Both the position numbers and the translations under genes were made by a program. From NCBI GenBank assembly GCA_963281255.1, contig OY725505.1, forward strand, positions 992,001-1,056,000: a stretch of 64,000 bases of DNA. Direction: 5' to 3'. This DNA is from Aphrocallistes beatrix (taxonomy: Eukaryota; Porifera; Hexactinellida; Sceptrulophora; Aphrocallistidae). A model generated the notes under the pieces. The model worked only from the letters and a program-made list of their open reading frames with translations, made no database searches and was not told where the DNA came from. Position 1 is the first letter of the stretch, and each line of letters opens with the position of its first letter. Positions 1-10,858 of the stretch are shown one piece after another.

Positions 1-1122
1 AGGTAGTTTATGTCCGTTTGTATGTTTGTGAAAATCGAGTTGATCAATTGCTCAAATTACTCTAAAACGAAAAGAGCTAGCAGAAATAAACTTTTGATAA
101 ATGAAATGTTCATTAGGGATATCTCTATAAAATTAGCACGACATGATCATAATTATTGTCAGGGGGTATTCACTAATATTTCTTAAACTTCATTTGTTAA
201 AACCAAGCATTCCAGTCAAGTTTACATTTAATTTCTGCTAAGCTAAGTTTCCATAAAAACCCAAAATGCAAACTCTAGTTATCGTAACAGTCCATTACGT
301 AAACCGTCTACAAATCGATCTCATTATAACGAGTAATACGTATCGTAACTACTTTGGACAAATAAATCATCATAACTGTTAAGATTTCATAAATGCATCG
401 TAACCACAGAATTGGATCATCATAACTTGCTGATACGCAACTGTTGCGAAAACGTAACTATCAATCAAAACTATTGCGAAAAGAAATATAATTACAATAT
501 CACACAGAATTAATTGTCTTCTGCATACCCAACATATTTGTTGGTGTAATGGAATCCAACAAAGTTAAAATAATTGCTTATGAGCGAGATACTGAGAGGT
601 TTCAAAACACAACACTAAATAACATTTATTTATTATCAAGTAGAGAAAATTAGTTTTCGGACTTTTATTGGGTCGTCATGTCCGGCCAAATATTCCAAAA
701 AGTGGATAAAGTCCCTTTTTTTTGGGCAAGCGGGACTAATACTAACATCCAAAAATGAGCCACTCTGTCACGATCGCACACTCTGGGGATTTTAAATTTG
801 ATATTATTAAATCCTGACATGATGCAGAAGTTTTGTATCTATACAATCTCATCATTCTTTACAGGTTTTGTATGTACACATATAACACCCAATATTTTGT
901 CTACCTAATGTGAATATAATAAAATCAAATTTTGTTTATATATTTATTTAGCATAATGGGGTTATAAATTAAGTGATAAAGATTAAAACTGAACAAATAT
1001 CTGAATATAGAGCATTAAAATATATATTATCTGAATTTTGCATACTGCTGTCAGCGGTGGCGCTAACTGGCCACCACTGGAGGACCGAATTTCGAATTCA
1101 ATATTCTAGGGAAGCTCAGATC
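1..1122. other. Intergenic, no gene seen
   Basis: AT-rich DNA with no credible coding frame, RNA gene or clear repeat boundary. Some phrases such as 'cgtaact' recur between about 340 and 460, but too irregularly to call a tandem repeat. It could hold old, decayed repeats that one copy cannot reveal. Confidence 0.5.
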
Positions 1123-1130
1123 GTCTAAAC

Positions 1131-1295
1131 CAGTGGTCCGCAACCTGTGGTCCGCCGACCCCTTAGTGGTCCACAGAAGATATCAGGGGTCCACAGGATT
1201 CGAAATTTTGTATTACGGTTAATAGGAGGGGGTCCACAGAATATAGAGAAATTGCTTTAGGGGGTCCACAGTCTAAAAAAGGTTGAAGACCGCTG
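1131..1295. mobile_element. hAT-type MITE (165 bp) with 8-bp target duplication
   Basis: The ends are inverted copies (cagtggtccgcaacct at the left; cagcggtcttcaacct reading in from the right, 13 of 16 matching). They are flanked by an exact 8-bp duplication, gtctaaac, at 1123-1130 and 1296-1303. CAG-starting ends with 8-bp duplications are the hAT signature. The interior repeats 'gtccacag' several times, probably as transposase-binding sites, and has no coding capacity. The perfect duplication suggests a fairly recent insertion. Confidence 0.88.
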
Positions 1296-1702
1296 GTCTA
1301 AACCAATCAAATGTCCATACCAATATAGTTATAAATCTTGGTTGCGAGCAGCCATGGGCAACATTTGTCTAAGTGATCAGTGATCAATGTAAACCTGGAG
1401 GTGACGGGCAAGATTGCTGACAACCCAGACACTGTCATAGACAGGAGCGCCGAACTTTTCGAAATCTATAGGCGTTTTGGATTTCTAGGGGGGGATCAGC
1501 CCTAAAATTTTGTTGCGTCTATGGGCCAACTTCGAATCGCTCGAAACCCCCCAGCCCCTCCCCCGCGTTTGGCGCCTATGGTCATAGATCACTTCATCGT
1601 CGGATTGTACTAGTCTACACAAACAAAAAGTATTCGTAATATTATTTATGTAATATTATACTGGACTAAACACGGAAAAGAATCATTAGTATTTTTCTTT
1701 AT

Positions 1703-1774
1703 AGGAATTGCATGAAAATTTGATGTTGACAACCAGCAGTACGGTTGTCAACATCAAATTTTCATGCAATTCCT
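1703..1774. repeat. Perfect 32-bp inverted repeat with 8-nt loop
   Basis: Positions 1703-1734 and 1743-1774 are exact reverse complements separated by the 8-nt loop agcagtac. A transcript from either strand would fold into an unbroken 32-bp hairpin, close to small-RNA precursor size. A recent template-switch duplication is an equally good explanation. A short frame that runs across it (1708-1944) is an artefact. Confidence 0.9.
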
Positions 1775-2847
1775 TTTTTACTGAGCCTAATGACGGGGAA
1801 TTCAGTCAACATCTGTGTCACAAGATACATATGAACGTAAAAAGCCTGAGCATAAAGGTTATCATAATGACAGCTATACGTACGTATTTCTTAAGACACC
1901 TAAACAGGATTTTGCAAACTAAAATAACTATGCGCATATATTAAATGGGGACATTTTAGATTGCATTATACTACCACCAAGCGGTCTCAAATTTCTACAA
2001 AAAAAAACCATTAAACCCAACCAAGTGACTATAGCACAATTCATCACTAATCTTGTATATTCTAAGAATCTCAGAATATCACGGTGATAGACAATCCATG
2101 GTCTGACAATATAAGAAACTGAAAATATCACGAACTCAAAATATCACGCAACAGTACTTATATAATTTAAAATATCAACTTACTGGATTATGAATGTAAG
2201 TAGGAATCCTACGCAACAGAGTTGGAGTAATCTTGCTGCTAAATAACTGCTGTTGAATGACTATTCTTGATAAATTGTCTGAAAATAAATTAAAAATCTA
2301 TGAAATCTAATTAACTGGGAGTATATCAACAATGAGCAATAATTGTGGAATCGAAGAATTATGACTGGTCATCAATTTCAATAATTTACTCGATAAATAT
2401 TTGGGTTTGCCGAGCAGGGGGCAGTCGCTCCCCTAATCTCCCCTCCTACGCCCATGAGTTCAGTTCGTCCCCAGCCCGAACTAGGGTTCCCTAACGGGGA
2501 GCTGTAGCTCCCTTTCCCCAACCCTGGCTACACTCCAGATTATTTTCTGATAATTTGGATCGAAACCCGTAACCTAACACAGGTCTCACATTTATGTGAA
2601 TAGTAACATTTGTAATATATGTTTGGAGTGTTTTACGTTTTGAATGTCTCAATTGAATATTCTGATTGTATAAATTGGTGTAGAATTTAACACATCAAAC
2701 ATACAAGTACTATATTGACATATACAAGCTTAAACAAAATATAAAAAGTTCAAAAGAATAATACACTAGAAAAAAATAAAAATTAGAGAATTGCATTAGA
2801 AAAAGTCATTATTGGAAGTATTGTTTTCATGCAAAAATAGTATCGAA
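1775..2847. other. Intergenic and P450 3' flank
   Basis: No gene seen. A GC-richer patch at about 2405-2530 ('cccctaatctcccctcctac' and similar phrases) stands out and may be an old repeat. The last ~100 bases are presumably the 3' UTR of the minus-strand P450; no clean AATAAA was seen close to its stop. Confidence 0.4.
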
Positions 2848-4410
2848 TCAATATCTGACTCGAGACAATTTTAGCTTGATATCTCTTTCCGGCTTCAAAA
2901 CGATAGCAGGCATTCTTCTAACTTCTTTCGTCAATAATTCCAAATTATAATGATGAAGTATTCTTGCGATTGTTATGATTTGCTCATTTAGTGCGAATTT
3001 CTGTCCAATACAGTTTCTATAACCTCCTGAAAATGGAGCAAATGCGAAAGGATGGCCCCCTGGGAGATCACAATCAAAACGCATTGGGTTGAACTCATCA
3101 GGATTCTCCCAGATATGTGGATTCCGATGCATACTTCCAATGCCTAATGCTAATAGAGTTCCTTTTGGAATTAAATATCCATTTATAGAGAAGTCTTCAC
3201 TGTTAGTACGGAATATGTCAGGTACAGGTGGATATATACGCAACGACTCCTTTATACACATAGTTAGAAAGTTTAGTTGATTCAAATCTTCCCATTCAAT
3301 CCTATCAGATTCACGATCCTTTAAGACATTTCGTATTTCTTTCCGACACCTTTCTTGGTATTGAGGATGGGCTGCCAAAAGATAGAGAGCCCATGAGATG
3401 CCAGATCCAGTTGTATCGTGTCCACGGAAAATGAAAGTTGTCATCTCTTCAACAATATCTTGATTCGTGAGGCCATTTCCTGCACAATCTTTTGTTGTTA
3501 GAAGGATATCGATAAAATCTTTGTATTGTTTTTCAGCTAATGTATTTTGGTTTGAAAGTAAATAATTTCTTCGTTGATGTATTACTTTAAAAGCATGTTT
3601 TTTTACAATCCTACAATTCTTTCTCCATTTAGCACCATCTGGTGAGAGATGGAAAATGGGTCTGATCTGGTAAGGAAGGAATAATACTTGCTTTCTTGTC
3701 AATTCTGTATTGATTTTAATGGCAGAAATATATTCATCATCATCTTGACCATTTTGACAACTGCTACTATAGGAGCAGGCGCACCTCAGTATATTATCCA
3801 AAGTGAGTAGAGTGATACTTTCAAATATTTCTATCCAATATTGTCCATTTTCTAACTGTCTGTCACATTTGTTGATGAATATTTCGACTGCGTCGTTGAA
3901 TATAGATATATAAGGTATTAGGACGTTATAATGGAATCCAGCAGTCAATAATTTTCTCCTACGCTCCCATTTTTCACCGTTAGAGATGAGTAACCCATCT
4001 CCAATAAATTGCCTTAGAATCCCATAAAACATTTCGTTTTTGGGCAATTCACTAGGTTTCTTGCACAACAATTCCCCAATCTCCTCAGGGTAATGGAAAC
4101 GAATTGCATGTAGAAAGGGACCAACACTTAGATGTATGATTCTTACTTGTGGATTTTGGTATATGTAATTTTCCATATTACGAATACCATCTTCATTTGG
4201 CCAAAATTTTGCCATAGATCCCCATAAGGGGTGCCTCTTTGGACCAGGTATCTTACTAATGATGGCATAGAATTTCCAATAAGAATGCACATAACATACA
4301 ATGTAATAAAAGCACATGAACACTGGTATTATTATGATCGCAACCATTAAAGGACTTGTAAAGGCATAAATACACCTTTCGGAAATGATGATTGGCAAAA
4401 TTATGTCCAT
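2848..4410 (-). CDS. Cytochrome P450, CYP4 family
   Basis: A 520-residue P450, the normal length for a microsomal enzyme. A membrane anchor lies at about residues 20-42, followed by the proline hinge (IPGPKRHP, 54-61). The I-helix oxygen-binding motif is GHDTT (330-334), the K-helix ExxR is E388/R391, and the heme loop FSGGYRNCIGQ puts the heme-ligand cysteine at 467. The FIGDGLLISNGEKW stretch (135-148) and heme loop are typical of the CYP4 clan, which hydroxylates fatty acids and eicosanoids at the omega end; the substrate here is unknown. Most CYP4 proteins have Glu just before GHDTT, where it can bond covalently to heme; here it is Arg329. The gene is one exon with no internal stop. A donor-like GTAAGT (minus strand, 4436-4431) lies about 20 nt upstream of the ATG, so the true first exon may lie further upstream. 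Confidence 0.95.
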   Translation of the reverse strand: MDIILPIIISERCIYAFTSPLMVAIIIIPVFMCFYYIVCYVHSYWKFYAIISKIPGPKRHPLWGSMAKFWPNEDGIRNMENYIYQNPQVRIIHLSVGPFLHAIRFHYPEEIGELLCKKPSELPKNEMFYGILRQFIGDGLLISNGEKWERRRKLLTAGFHYNVLIPYISIFNDAVEIFINKCDRQLENGQYWIEIFESITLLTLDNILRCACSYSSSCQNGQDDDEYISAIKINTELTRKQVLFLPYQIRPIFHLSPDGAKWRKNCRIVKKHAFKVIHQRRNYLLSNQNTLAEKQYKDFIDILLTTKDCAGNGLTNQDIVEEMTTFIFRGHDTTGSGISWALYLLAAHPQYQERCRKEIRNVLKDRESDRIEWEDLNQLNFLTMCIKESLRIYPPVPDIFRTNSEDFSINGYLIPKGTLLALGIGSMHRNPHIWENPDEFNPMRFDCDLPGGHPFAFAPFSGGYRNCIGQKFALNEQIITIARILHHYNLELLTKEVRRMPAIVLKPERDIKLKLSRVRY

Positions 4411-5572
4411 TAGTATTGAATGAATACTGTACTTACGTTTTAGCGAATGTAGTTTTCGTTCTTTAATGAATATTGTAATTGAGAATATTGTTAAATCAAA
4501 TAGTTAAATATACTGCTATTGGTGCTTTTAGTTCATCTATAAGCCTCCAAATTCCAGCCTAAAATGCCAAAACTTGATATAGTGGAAGATACGACGGATC
4601 AAATATCACCACAGATTAACAAAGTATTGAAAATTAAAATATCTAGCAGTGAATTACAAAGAAGGATACGTAGTTCCATGTTACTTTGGAAGGTTCATGG
4701 ATCCTTGTACACCGTCTAATAGCATATATACATATATACGTAAAGTAAAATTTATATTTGAACAGGCTTGGAAGTTTCGAGAGAACTGATCACAAAATAA
4801 GGAAATATACTTCCCATGGCGATATATATGCAGTTGGTGGCTAGGTCTATAGCGCCACTAGGAGGAGAATAAAGCAAAATGTAAAAAACTCACAAACGGG
4901 ATGGGGGGGTGTTTCCAACTTACTGTGTCAATAAGTCTGCGATACGAAGTCACAACTGATTGAAATTTGATAGGGCTTAGATATAATAACTATACACCTT
5001 TAATATCATTTTCAGGCTGATACAATGAAAATTGCTGATCTTCGATTTTTTTGCTGACTCATAAGGTCATCATTTGATGACGTTAGTATAATATTGTAGA
5101 GACATCCATACTATTAGTGGGATACAGCCACGGAATAGTATTTTTAATAGGCTTGAATCAGTGGTGGCATAAGAGATGTTAATTTAGGGGGTCAACATAA
5201 ATTCGACTGTCCTAGAATTAAAATACCAGAGCTAATACATAAGAGTAGCCAGGATTTTAGATTAGGGGGATCCTGTGCAAGCGAAGCGAGCAAATAAGGA
5301 TGTTCTGGGGGCTTGCTACCGGAAAATTTTCAAATCTTAGATACTGAAATACCAATCTACGTACAGCTATCCTAACCATCTATGGAGCAAATATTTGATT
5401 TAATTTATCCTATTATTCATTCATTTTGATGAAAAAATCCAGACAAAGAGTAGAAAGCAACTTGATCACTTTATTTAGAGCGGCCATCCATAGAGGCACT
5501 ACTGGCTTGAATAAAGGTTATTAATTTTGGAACTATTAAAGTCATAGGTATTTGAGTAATTTTATTGTAGTA
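4411..5572. other. Intergenic, P450 5' flank
   Basis: No gene seen. It holds the presumed P450 promoter and a consensus 5' splice donor on the minus strand (GTAAGT at 4436-4431). Near 5260-5330 there is a short GC-rich patch containing 'aagcgaagcgagc', resembling the head of repeat families A and M. Confidence 0.4.
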
Positions 5573-6274
5573 CAAGCGCGCTTCGCTTGCTTGCGCTGCG
5601 CTGCTAGCAGACACTGCGTGTCCGCAGAGTCACCCTGCGGGCGCATGGAGTTAATCAATCTAACCTATTTTGGGATTTTTTTCCTTTATATAAATATTGT
5701 AAACAAAAGTTAACGAATAATTTCTCATATGGGTCCGAAAATATAATATTCTAAATCTACACCACTAAAAACCACATATCAACCATTAGAAGCTAGTCTC
5801 TAGCCTATTTTTGTATTTTATTTACTTTGTATCTATTGTAAACGAAAGTAAACAAATTAATTATCAAATTTACTCGAAAATATGATATTCGAAATCTACA
5901 CCCCTGAAAATCCCATGTCAACCGTTGAAAGCAAGTTTATAGCATATTATAAAATTCTTCAAATGGTGTGAAAACATGCACATAATCTTTTTTATTGCTA
6001 TACACTATAATACATTACAGATATCAAACATAAGTTGTGGTTTTGAAGTATTAATAACAATGACGATCTATTGTAGTGTTCTGTATAGAAAAGGTGTGAA
6101 AAATTGTTTTCCATTTTTTTTGCAGAGATGTGAAAATTTTGCTTAGATCTTAGAACTTAATCGTAGTCATATCATTTGATACCTACATACCAATTTTCAC
6201 ATCTCTATGACTTCCCAATTCTTCAATCAATTCGGACAAACACAAAAAAACAAATCCTAGTTTTTTAATATATA
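5573..6274 (+). mobile_element. Repeat family M, copy M1
   Basis: A ~700-bp non-coding repeat starting with the GC-rich head caagcgcgcttcgcttgctt, then an AT-rich body, and ending in the tail 'tcctagttttttaatatata'. It is followed with no spacer by copy M2, making a head-to-tail dimer. Its head (~75 bp) is shared with family A although the bodies differ. The common head and tail suggest one mobilising machinery, perhaps SINE-like or Helitron-like. Confidence 0.75.
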
Positions 6275-7031
6275 CAAGCACGCTTCGCTTGCTTGCACTG
6301 CGCGGCTTGCGGACACTGTGTGTTCGCAGAGTCGCCCTGCGGGCGCCTGGAGTTACTCAATCTAACATATTTTGGGAATTTTTTCCTTTATATAAATATT
6401 GTAAACAATGGTGAACGAATAATTTCTCATATGGATCCGAAAATATAATATTCGAAATCTAGAGCCGTAAAAATCCCATGTCAACCGTTGGAAGCTAGAC
6501 TCTAGCCCATTTTTGTAATTTGTTTACTTTATGTATCTATTGTACACAAAAGTAAACATATTTATCATCAAATTTACACGAGAATGTGATATTCGAAATC
6601 AACACTCCTGAAAACCCCATGTCAACCGTTGGAAGCCAGTCTCAAGCATTATTTTCAAAATTCATCAAATGGTGTAAAAATATGCAGATAATTTTTTTAT
6701 TGGCATACACTATAATACATTTAAGATATCAAACATAAGTTGTGGCTTTGAAATATTAATAACAAATACGATCTATTGTAGTGTCGTACTTGTACAATGA
6801 TTTCTATTGTGATAGTGTAGTCATTTATTTTGTATAGAAAAGGTGTGAAAAATTGTTTTCCATTTTTTTGCAGAGATGTGAAAATTTCGCTTAGATCTTT
6901 GAACTTAATCGTAGTCATATAATTTGACACCTACATACAATTTTCACATATCTATGACTTCCCAATTCTTCAATCAATTCGGATAAACACAAAACCAAAA
7001 AACAAAAAATCTTAGCATTTTAATATATAAG
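6275..7031 (+). mobile_element. Repeat family M, copy M2
   Basis: Same organisation as M1: head caagcacgcttcgcttgctt, body similar to M1 throughout, tail ending near 'ttttaatatataagat'. M2 holds an extra ~50 bp around 6790-6830 that M1 lacks; the M3 copy near 52.7 kb has most of it. The next sequence, from about 7035, is a broken mariner, so M2 probably landed in it. Confidence 0.75.
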
Positions 7032-7093
7032 ATGTACAATTCAATCCACCGATCAGAAATCAAGATGGCAGGGTATGGCTGAAAAAAGGAGAG

Positions 7094-7636
7094 GTGTCCC
7101 CAGCTGTTTGTGTCTTATACTGTATATTTTTCGATGGGCTAGGGCCTGTAGCCCAGATCCCTGTTCCCAAAGGCCAAACACTTACTGGACAATTCTATGC
7201 TGATGTGGTGTTACCTGAGGTTGAGAAATCGTACCTTAAGCGTCGTCCAAAGACTGGAACACGTGGTCTCAAAATTTTGCATGATAATGCCAGACCACAT
7301 AAAACTTTGGCTGTCAGGCAGGATATGGGTATGCACGAAGTCCTGCATCCACCTTACTCCCCTGATATAGCCCCATGTGACTTCTGGCTGTTCAGAAAAC
7401 TCAAAGATCACCTCTCTGGACGCGAATTTGAAGATCGGCTCAGCCTTGGTCGGGCAATTTTCCAGTACTCGAAGTCATACCCAAGGATGAGTATAGGAAG
7501 ACGTTTGAAAATTGGATTAAAAGGCTAAATTCTGTTGTAAAGTATAAAGGAGATTACTTTGAACAAAATCATCCAATTTACACAATTATTTTTTGTTTTG
7601 GTGGGGTGTGATCAGTATTTATTGAATGCCCCTGTA
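7094..7636 (+). pseudogene. Mariner transposase, 5'-truncated and frameshifted, with 3' terminal repeat
   Basis: The reading frame 7094-7528 holds the C-terminal half of a mariner DD34D transposase: the HDNARPH motif with the second catalytic Asp, then PPYSPDIAPCDFWLF with the third Asp. The N-terminal DNA-binding half and the first catalytic Asp are missing, apparently cut off by repeat M2. Near 7460 the frame shifts: the family's usual C-terminal sequence (FENWIKRLNSVVKYKGDYFE) continues in another frame to about 7611. The terminal repeat follows at about 7612-7636, reading 'attgaatgcccctgta'. It is inactive. Confidence 0.88.
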
Positions 7637-8197
7637 AGATAGACAGCACAGTATTACGGAGTAATAAATAGTAAAAAAGTGCGGATACATGGATAGACGG
7701 ATGACGAATGTATCTCTAACTTTGCTACCCCCTGCAGGGGGCAACAAAATTGCTACTAAAATATATTGTAGAGATCCATACTGAACATTTTATCAGTCAT
7801 AAGTTTAATTATATATATCACCATTCGTAAAATTAGCGCCTTTTTATGTAAAAAAGGATGATTTAGATTTCTTGGGTGTGTCATTGTGAGGTCATCACAA
7901 TGGTGATACATGGTTTTGTAGAAGCACCTTTGATTTTAATCTGGAATTGATATATCGAATAGTTTTCAAAACATGATAATCAAAAGAATTAAATAACCAA
8001 ATCTGCGTAATCATGTTGATTTAGCATATTTTGAAAATTGAAGAATTAGGTGCAAATTTTCATATAATGTCCCATCATGCAAAAATATTCAAGTGATTAT
8101 CTTTCAAAATGTGGCTAGGAGAGTGGATATGGCCAATCTCATTTTAGAACTGTGCTCTTATACTATTAGTATACAGGATCATAGATCCTACGTATAT
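7637..8197. other. Intergenic, nothing recognised
   Basis: AT-rich, no credible coding frame or bounded repeat. It lies between the mariner relic and the hAT relic and is probably old decayed repeat. Confidence 0.4.
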
Positions 8198-9105
8198 CAA
8201 GGGTAATCAAACCTTTCAACCCACGAGCCAGAATGACTTACTTCTATTAGCATGCGGGCCGGAGGGACCTAACATCCCATATGTTATCATCATTCAGGTT
8301 TAAGCCAAGATATCTATGACATTTTTGATTGATTGAAATATATTGACACTAGTAGTACTATCTATCAGTGCAACTAGACTTGTGATTTATTCTGTAATAT
8401 CAAAATTTGCATTGATTCCTCTTACTAACACAGCAACTTTGGAATATCAGTCAGTTGGTGCTCTCATTTAGTGCAATGGTAAAGAGTCAAATTAATGTGC
8501 ACATTTTTTGTAAAGATAGCTTAATATCTGAAGCTAAGTCTTCAATCCTGCGAGTAGTTCGCACAGAAAGACTGATGTTAGCAAAAAGATCTCTTTTCTC
8601 GGACATATAATATCTACTACTGTCAAGAGGCAATCCTTTACAAATTCACCATCAGTGAACGCCTTCATTCCTTTTCCTAACAGCAAAGCTAGCACATGTA
8701 TTATTATCACACTCGGTTCTATGTCTTATGGAAGTACAATGTTGCTCAATCAAAGACCTTTTCAGATATATCATTCTTACGTGCAAAGTGAGAGAATCGA
8801 ATTTCACAGAATGTCTCATCAAGCAGTGTCGTTTTAAGTTACACTCCTTGACCACAGAAACACACATTGAACATAAAAGACATATTGGCATTGAATCTGA
8901 AACTTGTTATATAAAGAAAGATATTTATTTAGTATTTATATTTAAGAGTAAACAAGAGCGATCCTGTCAAAACAAAATTGTTGTTGATATCATAGGTGAA
9001 TTAAAGTTTCAGTTAACTCTCATTAAAGTATGTATTTGGATGATAATGTAATGAGGTCGCGGACTGTACAAATTAATCTCCTGGACCGGAGTTTGCCGAC
9101 CCCTG
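8198..9105 (-). mobile_element. Decayed hAT element (ZBED/GTF2IRD2-like)
   Basis: The right end reads inward as caggggtcggcaaactccgg, a classic hAT terminus. The left end, caagggtaatcaaacctttc, is a diverged match. Between them, on the minus strand, are remnants of a ZBED5/GTF2IRD2-type hAT transposase. No convincing 8-bp target duplication remains, which fits an old insertion. Confidence 0.7.
8300..8891 (-). pseudogene. hAT transposase remnant with BED-like zinc finger
   Basis: The first part (8652-8891) reads as a zinc finger: C-x2-C in PICLLCSMC, then NLKRHCLMRH with the paired histidines. Downstream on the same strand, across stops and frame changes, come FTDGEFVKDCLL and AVLVRGINANFDITE, segments typical of GTF2IRD2/ZBED5-like hAT transposases. 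It is clearly inactivated. I infer the family from remembered motif patterns, not a search. Confidence 0.7.
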
Positions 9106-9871
9106 TCTTATATATATAGAATAAGAAACATACTAAAAATGATTTAAATCAAGCAGCCCTGTATTGAGCAACTTTAGCGTTAAGTCCTTCTCAATACCTT
9201 GATATACAAGATTATCAGAACTTTGCAAACCTAGACAATATCCAACAGATTGATTATTCAAATCTAAATTAATTAGTAAGTTAATTCAAATGGAAGTCAT
9301 GTTTATATTAATTGATATATATTTAGAAGGTATGATCTCAATACAACTCATTTTCTATAAATAGCATACTGAGTACTGAAGTTAGTCATTTCGGATTACG
9401 TTTTACTTTCAGCTATCCAAGTGTGTTGGTGGATGTGAAGAAAATCTATAAAAGCTACTAAATGTATTGGTTATGTAGGACTTAACAACTATATTTAATT
9501 ATAATATTACTTAATACGAGTAGTAAGTAGGGCATATATTATCATGAGAATCAAATGAAAATTAATTATCCTTTATTGCTCTTATGATTACTTCATTCAC
9601 AGCCCCCTATAGCCACGTATGGAAGCGTATTTAATTAGTGGATATAGGCAATGATATGTAATATATCCTTATTCCTTGAGGCAACAAAAAATTAGAAACC
9701 TATTTGGAGTGCAGCTATTCAATCGAGATTGTAATTAATGTACATGTACGGTCTGCGTATTAAAATTAGAATTTTAACTTTAATATTTCTTCCATGTATC
9801 GAAGATACATACATATCAAAAATAATCCCTTTCCAATATCTTTATTAGTTTAATTGTAACATCTTTTTTAG
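9106..9871. other. RNF217 5' flank with 3' splice acceptor-like site
   Basis: No gene seen. The last 20 bases before the RNF217 ATG read as a strong acceptor, 'aacatcttttttag' directly abutting ATG. A 5' UTR intron or a spliced-leader acceptor would explain this; a shorter N-terminal exon upstream cannot be excluded. Confidence 0.5.
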
Positions 9872-10858
9872 ATGATGGATTTATATTTTGAAGAAGAAAT
9901 TTACTTTGACTGTGCAGTATGTTCAGAAACCAAACAAGATGGCGATATGATTGAGAAAAAATGCTGTGCACAATTAATATGCGAAGAATGCATGAAAAGC
10001 TACTGCGCTCAGAAGATAAAAGAAGGAATGTTCAAGATTGAATGTCCTTTCACTACATGTGATAAGAAGTTGGATCACGGGATGATATTGAACAACCTAG
10101 AAGAAGAGACTCATAAGAAGTTATTCAGAAAATTAATAGCAGAGTCATTAAGCAATCCCTGTGTCAAGTCATGTCCTGGTTGCTCTAGGCTGGAGACAAT
10201 TTCAGATCAGAGGCTCCGGAAAATGGGGAATGGAATTAAATCCTGGTTTTTCTCAACAAACCCAAAAGAAACTCAAATCAGTTGCCTCGATTGTGATCTC
10301 AATTGGTGTTTCCTTTGCCATGCTCCCTGGCACGAGGGCATATCATGTTCTACTTGCATGAAAGGAGATCAAGCATTCGCTAAATGGATGAATTGGAAAT
10401 CTGGTTCAGAATTCAATGCTCATTTCTGTCCAAAATGTCTTGTCCCAATACAACGTTCCACTGGTTGTCCCAATATGATGTGCACCCAGTGTCAGGTACA
10501 CTGGTGCTATGACTGTGGACGGTGTGTAGTCCCAGATGGTTCCATATTTGGACCGCATCACTTAAGAACAGCACTTAAAGGCTGCCTTGCGCCTCGTTAC
10601 CTTTACTTCAACAGTATATCTATTACCTACTTCTATCGCATTCTGTTGCTTTTACTCATGCCATTCCAAGCAATTATGAGAAAGAAACCGTTGATTAATA
10701 TAATGACAATGCCATTAAATATGTTTGGTCGAACTATGTTTAACTTAATACAACTATCTTGGAATTCTTTCATGATAATTTCATCTATATTTATGAGGAC
10801 TGTCAAGCACCTCTTCGGATCCACGTTAAGGATTATTCCTTTGTTCAAAGAGATGTAA
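9872..10858 (+). CDS. RNF217: RBR-type E3 ubiquitin ligase, RNF217-like
   Basis: A 328-residue RING-between-RING ubiquitin ligase. RING1 runs from C14/C17 to about C63 (FDCAVCSETK ... CPFTTCDKK), the IBR from about C101 to C159 (CLDCDLNWCFLCHAPWHEG), and RING2 from C186 (CPKCLVPIQRSTGC ... WCYDCG). The RING2 cysteine that would carry ubiquitin as a thioester is C199, in STGC. The GDQAFAKWMNW linker and the IBR wording match RNF217. A hydrophobic segment at about 249-268 (YFYRILLLLLMPF) and a weaker one after it suggest a C-terminal membrane anchor, as in RNF217/RNF19 relatives, so it would act at an internal membrane; its targets are unknown. Single exon. It opens with two consecutive ATGs just after an acceptor-like site, so an upstream exon could add N-terminal residues. 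Confidence 0.93.
   Translation: MMDLYFEEEIYFDCAVCSETKQDGDMIEKKCCAQLICEECMKSYCAQKIKEGMFKIECPFTTCDKKLDHGMILNNLEEETHKKLFRKLIAESLSNPCVKSCPGCSRLETISDQRLRKMGNGIKSWFFSTNPKETQISCLDCDLNWCFLCHAPWHEGISCSTCMKGDQAFAKWMNWKSGSEFNAHFCPKCLVPIQRSTGCPNMMCTQCQVHWCYDCGRCVVPDGSIFGPHHLRTALKGCLAPRYLYFNSISITYFYRILLLLLMPFQAIMRKKPLINIMTMPLNMFGRTMFNLIQLSWNSFMIISSIFMRTVKHLFGSTLRIIPLFKEM

Noticed and set aside
1708..1944. 78-codon frame starting in the hairpin
   Set aside because: It opens inside the perfect inverted repeat and has no family resemblance or codon bias.
3089..3280. Plus-strand frame opposite the P450
   Set aside because: Antisense shadow of a well-supported gene.
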